DNA from: Candidatus Avelusimicrobium cornigerorum
Lineage (GTDB): Bacteria; Elusimicrobiota; Elusimicrobia; Elusimicrobiales; Elusimicrobiaceae
DNA: 38,495 nt
Assembly (NCBI GenBank): GCA_002309715.1
Contig: DBXW01000003.1
Location: 922 to 39,416 of the forward strand
Direction of reading: 5' to 3'
How positions within the stretch are numbered: the first letter of the stretch is position 1; each line of letters starts with the position of its first letter. The position numbers were made by a program, and so were the translations under genes. The notes below the pieces were generated by a model. That model had not been told where the DNA came from. It did no database searches and saw only the letters and a program-made list of their open reading frames with translations. Below are positions 24,860-31,878 of the stretch, piece by piece.

Positions 24860-26326
24860 ATGAACATATCGGATAACAAGGCCCTTTTCTTTAAACGCGA
24901 GGCCTTAAAAAAAGTGGTAGAGTCTTTTGACAAAGGCACGCTGGAAACACTAGCGTACCGCATCCCTTTTGAAGTATTACCGCAAGATGCCACTTCCGGG
25001 GTTCGTTGCTGTATTTATAAAGAACGTGCCGTTTTTCGCGCGCGAACCTTGGCGGCACTTGGCGGCAGTTTGGAACAAGATGACGAAGCCACTTCGTTAA
25101 ATGATTACGCCAAAAAAGCACTCGCCCGAAAAGAAACCCCCGAATCTACTTTAACCGTCTTGGATATTGCTTGCAAAGCCTGTGTTAAGGCGCGCCATAT
25201 CGTAACAGAAGCCTGCCAAGGATGTTTGGCGCGTCATTGCCAACAAGCATGCAAATTCGGCGCTATTTCTATTTCATCCGAAAACGGACGCTCCAAAATT
25301 GATCCGGATAAATGTAAAAATTGCGGACAATGCAAATCGTCTTGTCCGTACAACGCCATTACATACGTTCCCGTACCCTGCGAACAAGCCTGCCCGGTAG
25401 ATGCTATCCACAAACGGGAAGATGGGTTTGCCCATATAGATTTTGACAAGTGCATCTCTTGCGGTCAATGTATGGAAGCATGCCCGTTTGGTGCCATTTT
25501 AGAACGCAGCCAATTGATTGACGTTTTGTCGGCCATGAAAAGAACGAACGTATGCGCGCTGGTGGCTCCGTCGGTAGTCGGGCAATTAAATTGCACGTTG
25601 CCGCAACTGATAACCGCCTTAAAAAAAGCGGGCTTTGCCAAAGTAACCGAAGTCGCTTTGGGAGCGGATATTACCACACAAAACGAAGCGCGCGAACTCG
25701 TGGAACGATTGGAAAAAGGCGCGCGGTTTATGACCACATCTTGTTGTGCGGCTTGGATGCAAGCCGTTAAAAAACATTTGCCGGCTTTAAAAGAATTTGT
25801 GTCCCATACAAAAACTCCCGCAGGCTATACAGCAGCGATAGAAAAAGCAGACGGCTTAACCACTGTATTTATCGGACCGTGTGTAGCCAAACGGGTAGAA
25901 GGGAAAGAAGATCCTAACATTGATTACGTGCTCACTTACGAGGAAATGGACGCCATTTTACAAGCGAGACAGATTGATCCCACTCAATGCGAACCGGCCA
26001 AACTTGCCAACAACATTTCCGCGCAAGGTCGTTACTACGGCGTCACCGGCGGAGTAGCCCAAGCCGTGGAAGATGCCTTGGAAGGGAAAATTTCCTTTAA
26101 AAAACAAACCGTTAACGGCTTGGATAAAAAAACAATGTTACTCCTTAATGCGTATGCGCAAGGCAAAGCAGGAGATTTCCAACTGTTAGAAGTAATGAGT
26201 TGCAAAGGCGGCTGTATCGGCGGGCCATGTACTGTTAAAAAGCAAGCGCAAGTAATTAACGCCATTAAAGAATTTGTGGCCCATAGTCCCAAAGGACATA
26301 AAGCGTTTGAAGAAACCGGAAAATAA
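24860..26326 (+). CDS. Group B-like [FeFe] hydrogenase
   Basis: The 488-residue protein has an N-terminal Cys-rich stretch (C105, C108, C119, C122, C127, C131) and two [4Fe-4S] clusters of ferredoxin type (C152, C155, C158, C162 and C198, C201, C204, C208), with extra cysteines at 174 and 178. A hydrogenase H-domain follows. Its three H-cluster loops are TSCCAAW (C295, C296), GPCVAKR (C341) and EVMSCKGGCIGGP (C448, C452), so all four H-cluster cysteine ligands and the proton-relay Cys are present. Relative to group A, TSCCPxW has Ala for Pro, and the Met of MPC is Gly; these fit group B (group B1/B3) enzymes, whose physiological role is not settled. No NADH or flavin domain is present, so ferredoxin is the likely partner. 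It is separate from the hydCBA operon. HydE/F/G maturases are not in the window. Confidence 0.88.
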   Translation: MNISDNKALFFKREALKKVVESFDKGTLETLAYRIPFEVLPQDATSGVRCCIYKERAVFRARTLAALGGSLEQDDEATSLNDYAKKALARKETPESTLTVLDIACKACVKARHIVTEACQGCLARHCQQACKFGAISISSENGRSKIDPDKCKNCGQCKSSCPYNAITYVPVPCEQACPVDAIHKREDGFAHIDFDKCISCGQCMEACPFGAILERSQLIDVLSAMKRTNVCALVAPSVVGQLNCTLPQLITALKKAGFAKVTEVALGADITTQNEARELVERLEKGARFMTTSCCAAWMQAVKKHLPALKEFVSHTKTPAGYTAAIEKADGLTTVFIGPCVAKRVEGKEDPNIDYVLTYEEMDAILQARQIDPTQCEPAKLANNISAQGRYYGVTGGVAQAVEDALEGKISFKKQTVNGLDKKTMLLLNAYAQGKAGDFQLLEVMSCKGGCIGGPCTVKKQAQVINAIKEFVAHSPKGHKAFEETGK

Positions 26327-26337
26327 ATAGTTTTAGT

Positions 26338-26502
26338 CTAACGCGGGCAAAGCAGTTAAGGACTCGCCTTCCGGTAAAACTCCTGACGGAGTTTTCCTGC
26401 AGGCCGGGCTCGCGGTACTCGCCTTTGCCTAGCGGCAAAACTCGTACAACGCTCCGCCTTTCTCGTCCTAACGCGGGCAAAGCAGTTTGCCCGCTCTCGG
26501 AC
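26338..26502. repeat. Intergenic block of direct repeats and hairpins
   Basis: CTAACGCGGGCAAAGCAGTT occurs at 26338-26357 and again at 26468-26487. The second copy is in a nested hairpin: GTCC, an internal loop, then GCGGGCAAA-GCAG-TTTGCCCGC (9 bp), an internal loop, and GGAC (26465-26502). Between the copies lie AAAACTCC-TGAC-GGAGTTTT (26376-26395) and TTTGCC-TAGC-GGCAAA (26424-26439). On the minus strand the inner part has two related modules, AGTTTTRCCG leading to AAGGCGAGT. The GC-rich, hairpin-rich design suggests a REP- or MITE-like intergenic element. No coding sequence or transposase accompanies it. Confidence 0.6.
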
Positions 26503-26503
26503 T

Positions 26504-26549
26504 AGCCATTTAAAAACCCTCAGCATTTGCCGAGGGTTTTTAAATGGCT
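26504..26549 (-). terminator. Terminator overlapping the 3' end of tRNA-Asn
   Basis: AGCCATTTAAAAACCCTC and its exact complement form an 18-bp stem with a 10-nt loop. The right arm covers the last five bases of the tRNA gene, including its CCA. On the minus strand a TTTTT run lies within the outer stem, so termination would occur inside the lower stem. Confidence 0.75.
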
Positions 26550-26619
26550 CCCCGAGTAGGACTCGAACCTACAACCTACCGGTTAACAGCCGGTCGCTCC
26601 ACCATTGAGCTATCGGGGA
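26545..26619 (-). tRNA. tRNA-Asn (GTT) with encoded CCA
   Basis: The minus strand folds as a cloverleaf: 7-bp acceptor TCCCCGA/TCGGGGA, D-arm GCTC...GAGC, anticodon stem ACCGG/CCGGT with loop CTGTTAA (anticodon GTT), and T-arm GTAGG-TTCGAGT-CCTAC. The discriminator is G followed by encoded CCA. The 72 nt before CCA is normal. A promoter lies 24 nt upstream (26643-26671). Confidence 0.97.
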
Positions 26620-26642
26620 ATAAATCTTTTTACTACTTAATT

Positions 26643-26671
26643 ATTGTAGTAAATATATTTTCGTTTGTAAA
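26643..26671 (-). promoter_or_regulatory. Promoter of tRNA-Asn
   Basis: TTTACA (26671-26666) and TACAAT (26648-26643) are separated by 17 nt on the minus strand. The start would lie near 26636, about 17 nt before the mature tRNA 5' end. A 7-bp inverted repeat (TTACTAC/GTAGTAA, 26630-26652) covers the -10 and start region. Confidence 0.7.
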
Positions 26672-26693
26672 TATCTTTTTTGTTTTTAAATCA

Positions 26694-26735
26694 CTTACGG
26701 TCTGCGTATTTTCAACAACAAACGCAGACCATAAG
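26694..26735. other. Stem-loop downstream of the Pro/His-rich lipoprotein gene
   Basis: CTTA-C-GGTCTGCGT pairs with ACGCAGACC-A-TAAG (9 bp plus 4 bp across one mismatch) with a 14-nt loop. There is no clear U-tract on either strand. It may be the transcript end or a stabilising 3' hairpin of the minus-strand lipoprotein gene. Confidence 0.45.
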
Positions 26736-26757
26736 CCTTTTATCCCAATAAACTACC

Positions 26758-27219
26758 TTATTTTTTCATCGGGCGCGTATTTCCACCAGGGCCTTGATGC
26801 CCACTACCGTGCCCGGAATTATTCCCATGTCCCGGCGTTTGCCCATGAGCCGCGTGCCCGGGCGTGTTGCCGTGGGGTTGATGACCGCTACCCGGATGAG
26901 CCGGTGTCCCCCCGTGACCATTTGGCACGATACCAGGGGCAGGCCGCGGGATGGAACGCGGGCGCGGTTTCAAAGGAGTCGGGCGCGGTGGGACCGGTCT
27001 GGGGTGCGCGGCCACAACTACCGGCCGCGGGGCTATTACCGGCACCAACGGTTTGGGGCGCGATACAATTACCAGCGGTTCAGACACTACCACCGGGGCC
27101 GGTTCAATTTCCACCACCGGAGCGGTGTATGAAAGTTCGGCATAGCCTTGCGGAGTGACCGTTGCCATACATCCGCCTAACCCAATACAACCGGCCAATA
27201 AAAATAGTACTTTGTTCAT
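26758..27219 (-). CDS. Pro-rich and His/Gly-rich lipoprotein
   Basis: The 153-residue protein has a lipoprotein signal MNKVLFLLAGCIGLGGC with lipobox LGGC (Cys17). After a short head, the middle is rich in Pro and Val with PRP units (about residues 38-95), likely an extended periplasm-spanning rod. The C-terminal 50 residues are His/Gly/Pro rich, with repeated TPGH and HGxxxGH patterns that could bind metal ions. Its ribosome site, GGAGGTGAT, is a near-perfect match to the 16S tail. The ATG at 27219 is chosen for this site and the signal; the frame is open to 27282. I do not recognise a named family, and composition bias limits homology inference. It stands between tRNA-Asn and the potassium transporter. 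Confidence 0.78.
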   Translation of the reverse strand: MNKVLFLLAGCIGLGGCMATVTPQGYAELSYTAPVVEIEPAPVVVSEPLVIVSRPKPLVPVIAPRPVVVAAHPRPVPPRPTPLKPRPRSIPRPAPGIVPNGHGGTPAHPGSGHQPHGNTPGHAAHGQTPGHGNNSGHGSGHQGPGGNTRPMKK

Positions 27220-27295
27220 AATAATCACCTCCCTACTCTTATATAAACCGGGAGCAAAACTTTTTATTGCATATCTACACAAACGGCCTATTTTA

Positions 27296-27301
27296 TATAA
27301 T
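27296..27301 (+). promoter_or_regulatory. -10 box of the potassium transporter gene
   Basis: A perfect TATAAT lies at 27296-27301. It is 8 nt before an in-frame ATG (27310) and 29 nt before the ATG with a ribosome site (27331). The -35 is not clear. Confidence 0.5.
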
Positions 27302-27330
27302 ATAAAGGTATGAACTGGAAGGAATTTTTT

Positions 27331-28683
27331 ATGAAAACACGTGAGTTCATAAAACTCACGGTACGCAAATACTCCTTATTTTTGTTGCGGCTAACCCCGC
27401 ACCAAAATATTGCCCAAACCGTGCTTTCGTATACCGTACTGGGAACGATTCTTCTATCGCTTCCGTTTATGACGTCTGCACGTGTGTCTTTTTTAGATAA
27501 CTTTTTCACCGCGGCGGCTGCCGTTTCCACCGCCGGGTTGCAAACTGTTAACTTCGCCGACTCCTATTCGTTTTTGGGTAAATTGGTTGTGCTTATTTTA
27601 ATTCAAATAGGTGGGCTGGGGTATATGACGTTTTCATCGTTTGTCTACTTGTCTTTTTCGGAACGACACCGCCTACGTCACCGTCAACAGGAGTCTTTGT
27701 CGGCAGAAGTTTCTTTGCCTAAAACGTTGGATATCACATCCTTCTTACATTCGGCTTTTATTTTTACCTTGGTGGCAGAAAGTATCGGAGCGGTGTTTTT
27801 ATTTAATTACTTCCGTCATCACGACTACTCTATCTTAAATGCGCTTTGGTATAGCATTTTTCACAGCGTGTCGGCTTTTTGTACCGCCGGCTACGCCTTG
27901 TGGAGCAACGGACTTGAAAATTTTGTAGATAGCAAAACTATCAATATCGTTATTTCCTGTTTGACATTGGCCGGCTCCATGGGATTTATTGTAGTAACAG
28001 ACGTATTTAATTTTATCCGTCGGAAAACTACCTCTATATCACTAACCACCAAACTTATTGTGCTGGCCACTCTGATTATTTTAACTTTTGGTACCATTAT
28101 TTTATTTGTTACCACCCCGGGCTTAACGATTTGGGAGGCCTGCTTCCAATCAATCGCCGCTATGACGACTGCCGGTTTTCATACGGTAAACACCGGGTTG
28201 CTTTCGTCGTGTTCGCTTTTAGTGTTAATTATGCTTATGAGTATTGGTGGGGCTCCTTCCGGAACGGCAGGCGGTATGAAATTAACGGCTTTTTTTAGCG
28301 TAGTAGCCATTATGTATACCCGCTTGCAATTACGCACCCGGGTGCAAGTGTTAGGGCGGCGGCTGCCGCTTATGCGCTTATATGCGGCCACTTCCACATT
28401 TTTGTTATACACAATGTTTCTACTCACGAGTATTTTTCTGCTTACTTGGACAGAAAAATTGCCCTTCCTAAGTTTAGTATTTGAATCGGCTGCCGCCTTA
28501 AGCACAAGCGGGCTGTCCACCGGAATAACTTCCCAACTTTCCATACTGGGTAAGTTTATTATTATAGGGACAATGATTATTGGCCGTATCGGCGTGCTTA
28601 CTTTTGGGGTGGCCCTGTTAAGCCACGACGATGATGAGGAGGAAACCCCCAAAGCCAAACCAACGGAAGACTTGGCGGTTTAA
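27331..28683 (+). CDS. KtrB/TrkH-family potassium uptake membrane subunit
   Basis: The 450-residue protein has four pore-loop repeats with the selectivity-filter residues AVSTAGLQT, AFCTAGYAL, AMTTAGFHT and ALSTSGLSTG, each holding the conserved Gly that lines the K+ pathway. GGAPSGTAGGMK is a family signature in the third repeat's helix break. The length and loop pattern fit KtrB better than TrkH (about 480). It is a Na+- or H+-linked K+ channel-like transporter that normally needs a cytoplasmic KtrA/TrkA partner, which is not in the window. I choose the ATG at 27331 because AAGGA lies 8 nt before it; an ATG at 27310 lies 8 nt after a TATAAT box (27296-27301), so a leaderless form is also possible. 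The rimO ATG follows its stop by 1 nt. Confidence 0.9.
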   Translation: MKTREFIKLTVRKYSLFLLRLTPHQNIAQTVLSYTVLGTILLSLPFMTSARVSFLDNFFTAAAAVSTAGLQTVNFADSYSFLGKLVVLILIQIGGLGYMTFSSFVYLSFSERHRLRHRQQESLSAEVSLPKTLDITSFLHSAFIFTLVAESIGAVFLFNYFRHHDYSILNALWYSIFHSVSAFCTAGYALWSNGLENFVDSKTINIVISCLTLAGSMGFIVVTDVFNFIRRKTTSISLTTKLIVLATLIILTFGTIILFVTTPGLTIWEACFQSIAAMTTAGFHTVNTGLLSSCSLLVLIMLMSIGGAPSGTAGGMKLTAFFSVVAIMYTRLQLRTRVQVLGRRLPLMRLYAATSTFLLYTMFLLTSIFLLTWTEKLPFLSLVFESAAALSTSGLSTGITSQLSILGKFIIIGTMIIGRIGVLTFGVALLSHDDDEEETPKAKPTEDLAV

Positions 28684-28684
28684 T

Positions 28685-29968
28685 ATGAAATTTTATGTAA
28701 TCAGCCTGGGTTGCCCTAAGAACTTAACAAACAGCGAAGAATTTTCCGCTCGCTTAATAGCCGGCGGTCATAAAATGGTTTTTCGCGCAGAACAAGCCGA
28801 CGAAATCATCATCAACACGTGCGGTTTTATTGCATCCGCCGTTAAAGAAGCCAAAGACGAAATCCGCTACGCATTGGAACTCAAACGTGCCGGAAAAATA
28901 AAAAAAGTTGCCGTAACCGGGTGTCTGGTGGAACGTTTTAAAGAACAAATTGCCCGTCAATTTCCGGAAATTGATACCCTCTTTTCCATAGCCGCACAAG
29001 AACATATAGAAGATGCTTTGCGCACACGCGGAACCATTTTAGAACCATTGCCCGCATCGCTTTATTTGCCGAAATATAAGATGAGTCTAACCGCTTCGCA
29101 TACGGCCTATCTTAAAATTGCCGACGGCTGCAACAATCGCTGTGCTTATTGCACCATCCCCTTTATCCGCGGGCCGTACCGTTCCAAACCTATGGAAGAT
29201 GTGGTGCGAGAAGCACGACTGATGACACAAAACGGCGTTAAAGAAATTTCATTGATTGCGCAAGATACGACGTCGTATGGAATAGACTTGTACGGAAAAG
29301 TGCAGTTTTTAACACTACTGGAAAAACTGCTCAAAATACGCGGGTTGGGCCGATTGCGCATTATGTACGCTTACCCGCACCGCATGACGCGCGATATTGC
29401 CCGGCTGATGGCCTCAACGGATAAAATTTTCCACTATGTAGATATTCCCCTTCAACACATTGCAAACCCGGTATTAAAAAGGATGAACCGTCACTGCGAC
29501 GGCACGCAAATTCGCCACACCCTGGATATGCTTAAAAAAGAAGTGCCGGATATTTCCTTGCGCACTAATTTTATAGTTGGATTCCCCGGCGAAACAAAAA
29601 GTGATTTCAATGAACTGAAAAAATTTGTAAATGAGTATGAATTTGATAATATGGGCGTGTTTGAGTATTTTCGCGAAAAAGGCACCGCCGCTTATGAAAT
29701 GAAACAAATCGCGGCTGCGGTCAAACACGAGCGAGCGCGTGAATTAGAAGAAGTACAAAGCCGCGTAATTGACCGCTTAAACAAGCGGCTCTTAAACACC
29801 ACGCTTGAAATCATTGCCGACGGAGAAGATTTCGGACGAACCTATAAAGATGCCCCCGATATTGACGGAAAAGTTACTTTTACTCGCCCGGTAAAACCAG
29901 GCAGTATTTTTAAGGCACGCGTGGTGGCGGCACAAGGCTATGAGCGCGAAGTGGAACCCGTTAAATAA
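28685..29968 (+). CDS. rimO: Ribosomal protein S12 methylthiotransferase
   Basis: The 427-residue protein opens MKFYVISLGCPKNLTNSEEF, the RimO signature (MiaB usually differs). Its three N-terminal auxiliary-cluster cysteines are C10, C46 and C80. The radical-SAM triad is CNNRCAYC (C149, C153, C156), and a C-terminal TRAM domain ends the protein. The enzyme uses two [4Fe-4S] clusters and S-adenosylmethionine to methylthiolate an Asp on ribosomal protein S12. Its start follows the potassium transporter stop by 1 nt, giving translational coupling. A longer in-frame ATG at 28631 lies within the transporter gene and is rejected. A terminator follows about 45 nt after the stop. Confidence 0.93.
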   Translation: MKFYVISLGCPKNLTNSEEFSARLIAGGHKMVFRAEQADEIIINTCGFIASAVKEAKDEIRYALELKRAGKIKKVAVTGCLVERFKEQIARQFPEIDTLFSIAAQEHIEDALRTRGTILEPLPASLYLPKYKMSLTASHTAYLKIADGCNNRCAYCTIPFIRGPYRSKPMEDVVREARLMTQNGVKEISLIAQDTTSYGIDLYGKVQFLTLLEKLLKIRGLGRLRIMYAYPHRMTRDIARLMASTDKIFHYVDIPLQHIANPVLKRMNRHCDGTQIRHTLDMLKKEVPDISLRTNFIVGFPGETKSDFNELKKFVNEYEFDNMGVFEYFREKGTAAYEMKQIAAAVKHERARELEEVQSRVIDRLNKRLLNTTLEIIADGEDFGRTYKDAPDIDGKVTFTRPVKPGSIFKARVVAAQGYEREVEPVK

Positions 29969-30012
29969 ATCTTCTTCCCCCCCACCGGTATAACCGAAAA
30001 TTTTTTTAACAC

Positions 30013-30043
30013 AAAATAGCCGCCTTAAAAGGCGGCTATTTTT
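30013..30043. terminator. Terminator between rimO and the Lys/Ala-rich protein gene
   Basis: AAAATAGCCGCCTT and AAGGCGGCTATTTT form an uninterrupted stem, with TTTTTT on the plus strand. The loop in practice is TTAAAA. A-runs on the left give a U-tract on the minus strand too. Confidence 0.85.
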
Positions 30044-30070
30044 TAGACAATTCTGTTTCTATAAGTCTGC

Positions 30071-30625
30071 TTATTTGGCCAAATTTTTCCACGCCTTTTG
30101 TTCTTCTTTCAAGGCTTTTTTGGAATCTTTCGCGGCTTGTTTTACTTCGCCTTTTTTGGCCTTTACATCGGCTTTAGCCTTTTTAGCATCCGCTTTGGCT
30201 TTGGCACGTCTTGCATCAGCATCCGCTTTGGCTTGCGCTTTCCGAGCCGCCGCATCGGCTTTGGCTTGTTCTACGCGTGCTTTGGCTTCGGCTTTTTTAG
30301 TCTCGGCTTGTTGTTTTTTTGCTTGAGCGTCGGCTTTGGCTTGTTCTACGCGTGCTTTGGCCTCGGCTTTTTTAGCCTCTATTTTGGCTTTGGCTTCCGC
30401 CGTAGCCTCTTTATCATTGGCCGCTTTTTGTTGTTTGGCGGCTTTTATGTTTTTCTTAACGTTGTCCTTTTTGGCTTGGACATTTTGGCGCAAGTTGCTG
30501 ATTTTGGACAACGTGCAATTGTTTACGCAGGTTACATCACCAACAGCACAACCGCAATCATCAGCGGCCTGGGCATATACGGCAGCAAGTCCTAACGCAA
30601 ACAACATCACAATAATTTTTTTCAT
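30071..30625 (-). CDS. Exported Lys/Ala-rich coiled-coil protein with internal repeats
   Basis: The 184-residue protein has a signal peptide MKKIIVMLFALGLAAVYAQA, then a short Cys-rich head DDCGCAVGDVTCVNNC (four cysteines, two possible disulfides). The remaining about 145 residues are a highly charged Ala/Lys/Glu/Asp helix. KAEAKARVEQAKADA occurs twice, and shorter units such as KADAxARRAKAKADA follow, fitting a long coiled coil. The sequence resembles histone-H1-like or TolA-like helices only in composition. The DNA coding for the repeat is itself repeated (near 30240-30300 and 30330-30390). AAGGAG lies about 8 nt before the ATG at 30625. I recognise no family; a periplasmic spacer or cell-wall-binding rod is possible. 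Confidence 0.8.
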   Translation of the reverse strand: MKKIIVMLFALGLAAVYAQAADDCGCAVGDVTCVNNCTLSKISNLRQNVQAKKDNVKKNIKAAKQQKAANDKEATAEAKAKIEAKKAEAKARVEQAKADAQAKKQQAETKKAEAKARVEQAKADAAARKAQAKADADARRAKAKADAKKAKADVKAKKGEVKQAAKDSKKALKEEQKAWKNLAK

Positions 30626-30716
30626 CGTTTTCTCCTTATTTCTAGATACCACAAACTTTGGATACCTTTATTGTACTAAATTTACCCCATTTACTGCGAC
30701 AGAACCTCTTTTTTAG

Positions 30717-30722
30717 TAAAAT
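30717..30722 (+). promoter_or_regulatory. -10 box 6 nt upstream of the DUF1646-like gene
   Basis: TAAAAT at 30717-30722 is followed by six bases and the ATG at 30729. No ribosome site is present, so a leaderless transcript is likely. The same TTTAGTAAAAT string occurs upstream of the hairpin at 14440-14449. Confidence 0.45.
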
Positions 30723-30728
30723 GTATTT

Positions 30729-31793
30729 ATGGAAACTCTTGCCACCCAAACACCTTTATGGATGAACATATTACTGGGCCTAATTGTTATCAATTTGCTC
30801 ATTTGGCCGCTTACTTCGCGCTGGGTAGAAAGCCACTTGGAAATTTTCCTGCTGGGGGTTGGCGCAGCCGCAGTAACGGTTAGCGGTAATTGGAACGTTG
30901 ATTTTGTTTATGAAACGTTGCAATATCCTGTTAATGTGGCCTTTATCGTGTTGGTTGTCAGCGTGATTTTTAATAATTATTCCCGTTATATTTTCCGTAT
31001 TTTATTCGTATTTTTCAAGGCATTGGAGCCCTGTTACAGTTTTGCCTTACTCATTTTTACGCTGGGGCTGGTTTCTTCTTTAATAAGTGTAACCGTAGCC
31101 GCGTTGGTATTGGCCGAAGTATTAAAAGTTGTTAATTTGGAACATCAAAAAACGGTACACATTACCGTATTTGCCTGTTATGCTATTGCATTAGGCGCCG
31201 TGCTTACGCCTTTGGCCGAACCCATGGGTTTAATCATCAACAACACGCTTTCCGGCGCGCCGTATCACGCGGATTTTTTCTTTTTAGCGCGTCATTTCTC
31301 CGGTTGGATTTTGCCGGCGTTAGTGGCATTAGCCGTGGCGGCCGGATATACCGCGCGTAATGCCGGAGCCGGACTTCAAATGTATATTCGCGAAGATAAA
31401 GAAAACTACAGTTCCGTCTTACGCCGCACGTGGCACATTTATATGTTTGTGGCCGCACTCCATTTAATCAGCACCGGTTTGAGACCGCTGGCGCAAAGCA
31501 CCATCACCCATTTAGGTGGCAAAGTACTGTTTTTTGCCAACGCAGTATCTGTCATTATTGATAATACCACACTTGCTGCTATTGAAATTGTGCCCACCAT
31601 TTCCCCTGCCGATTTAACCTATATGGTTATCGGGTTAGCCGCTTTTGGCAGCATGCTCGTGCAAGGGAATCTGCCTAACATTGTGGCGGCGGAAAAACTC
31701 GGCATTAAAAGCCGCGAATGGGCACGTATAGCCGTACCAACGGGGCTGGTGCTCATGGGCGGTTATTTTATAGCGCTTTGTATTTTGCTATAA
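30729..31793 (+). CDS. DUF1646-like membrane transporter
   Basis: The 354-residue protein has about ten hydrophobic segments. Two related internal halves meet near LTPLAEPMGLIINNTLSG (about residues 158-175) and VSVIIDNTTLAAIEIVPTIS (about 275-294), both ion-transporter-superfamily-like helix breaks with Asn and Thr. I match the overall pattern to DUF1646 (COG4756, predicted cation transporter). The ion is unknown; Na+/H+ exchange is a common guess for this superfamily. It reads divergently from the Lys/Ala-rich protein gene and ends just before a terminator. Confidence 0.7.
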   Translation: METLATQTPLWMNILLGLIVINLLIWPLTSRWVESHLEIFLLGVGAAAVTVSGNWNVDFVYETLQYPVNVAFIVLVVSVIFNNYSRYIFRILFVFFKALEPCYSFALLIFTLGLVSSLISVTVAALVLAEVLKVVNLEHQKTVHITVFACYAIALGAVLTPLAEPMGLIINNTLSGAPYHADFFFLARHFSGWILPALVALAVAAGYTARNAGAGLQMYIREDKENYSSVLRRTWHIYMFVAALHLISTGLRPLAQSTITHLGGKVLFFANAVSVIIDNTTLAAIEIVPTISPADLTYMVIGLAAFGSMLVQGNLPNIVAAEKLGIKSREWARIAVPTGLVLMGGYFIALCILL

Positions 31794-31801
31794 TAGTATA
31801 G

Positions 31802-31822
31802 AGACGGTTTCCCGTCTTTTTT
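31802..31822 (+). terminator. Terminator after the DUF1646-like gene
   Basis: AGACGG-TTTC-CCGTCT is a 6-bp stem with a tetraloop followed by TTTTT. It separates this gene from the hydrogenase operon. Confidence 0.8.
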
Positions 31823-31878
31823 CCGATAAAAACAATTTGTAAAAGTAGTTTTTGCTGTAAATTTCTATAGGAGAACTT

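Noticed and set aside
26504..26620. Integrated element at tRNA-Asn
   Set aside because: The inverted copy of the tRNA end is explained by the terminator stem; no integrase or direct attachment-site repeat is present.
26544..27158. A plus-strand reading frame of about 200 codons across tRNA-Asn and the Pro/His-rich lipoprotein gene
   Set aside because: It runs through the tRNA gene and antisense to a lipoprotein with a signal, lipobox and ideal ribosome site; its Pro/Arg-rich translation is a shadow of that gene.
30098..30595. Plus-strand frame antisense to the Lys/Ala-rich protein, rich in Phe and Gly
   Set aside because: It is a compositional shadow of the repetitive GCC/AAA codons; no ribosome site. 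The minus frame has a signal peptide.
30071..30625. Histone H1-like DNA-binding protein
   Set aside because: The Lys/Ala composition is similar, but a clear signal peptide and a cysteine head place it outside the cytoplasm.
31823..31878. Promoter of hydCBA
   Set aside because: TTGTAA at 31837-31842 and A/T-rich hexamers downstream exist, but no -10 has acceptable sequence and spacing, so I did not annotate one.
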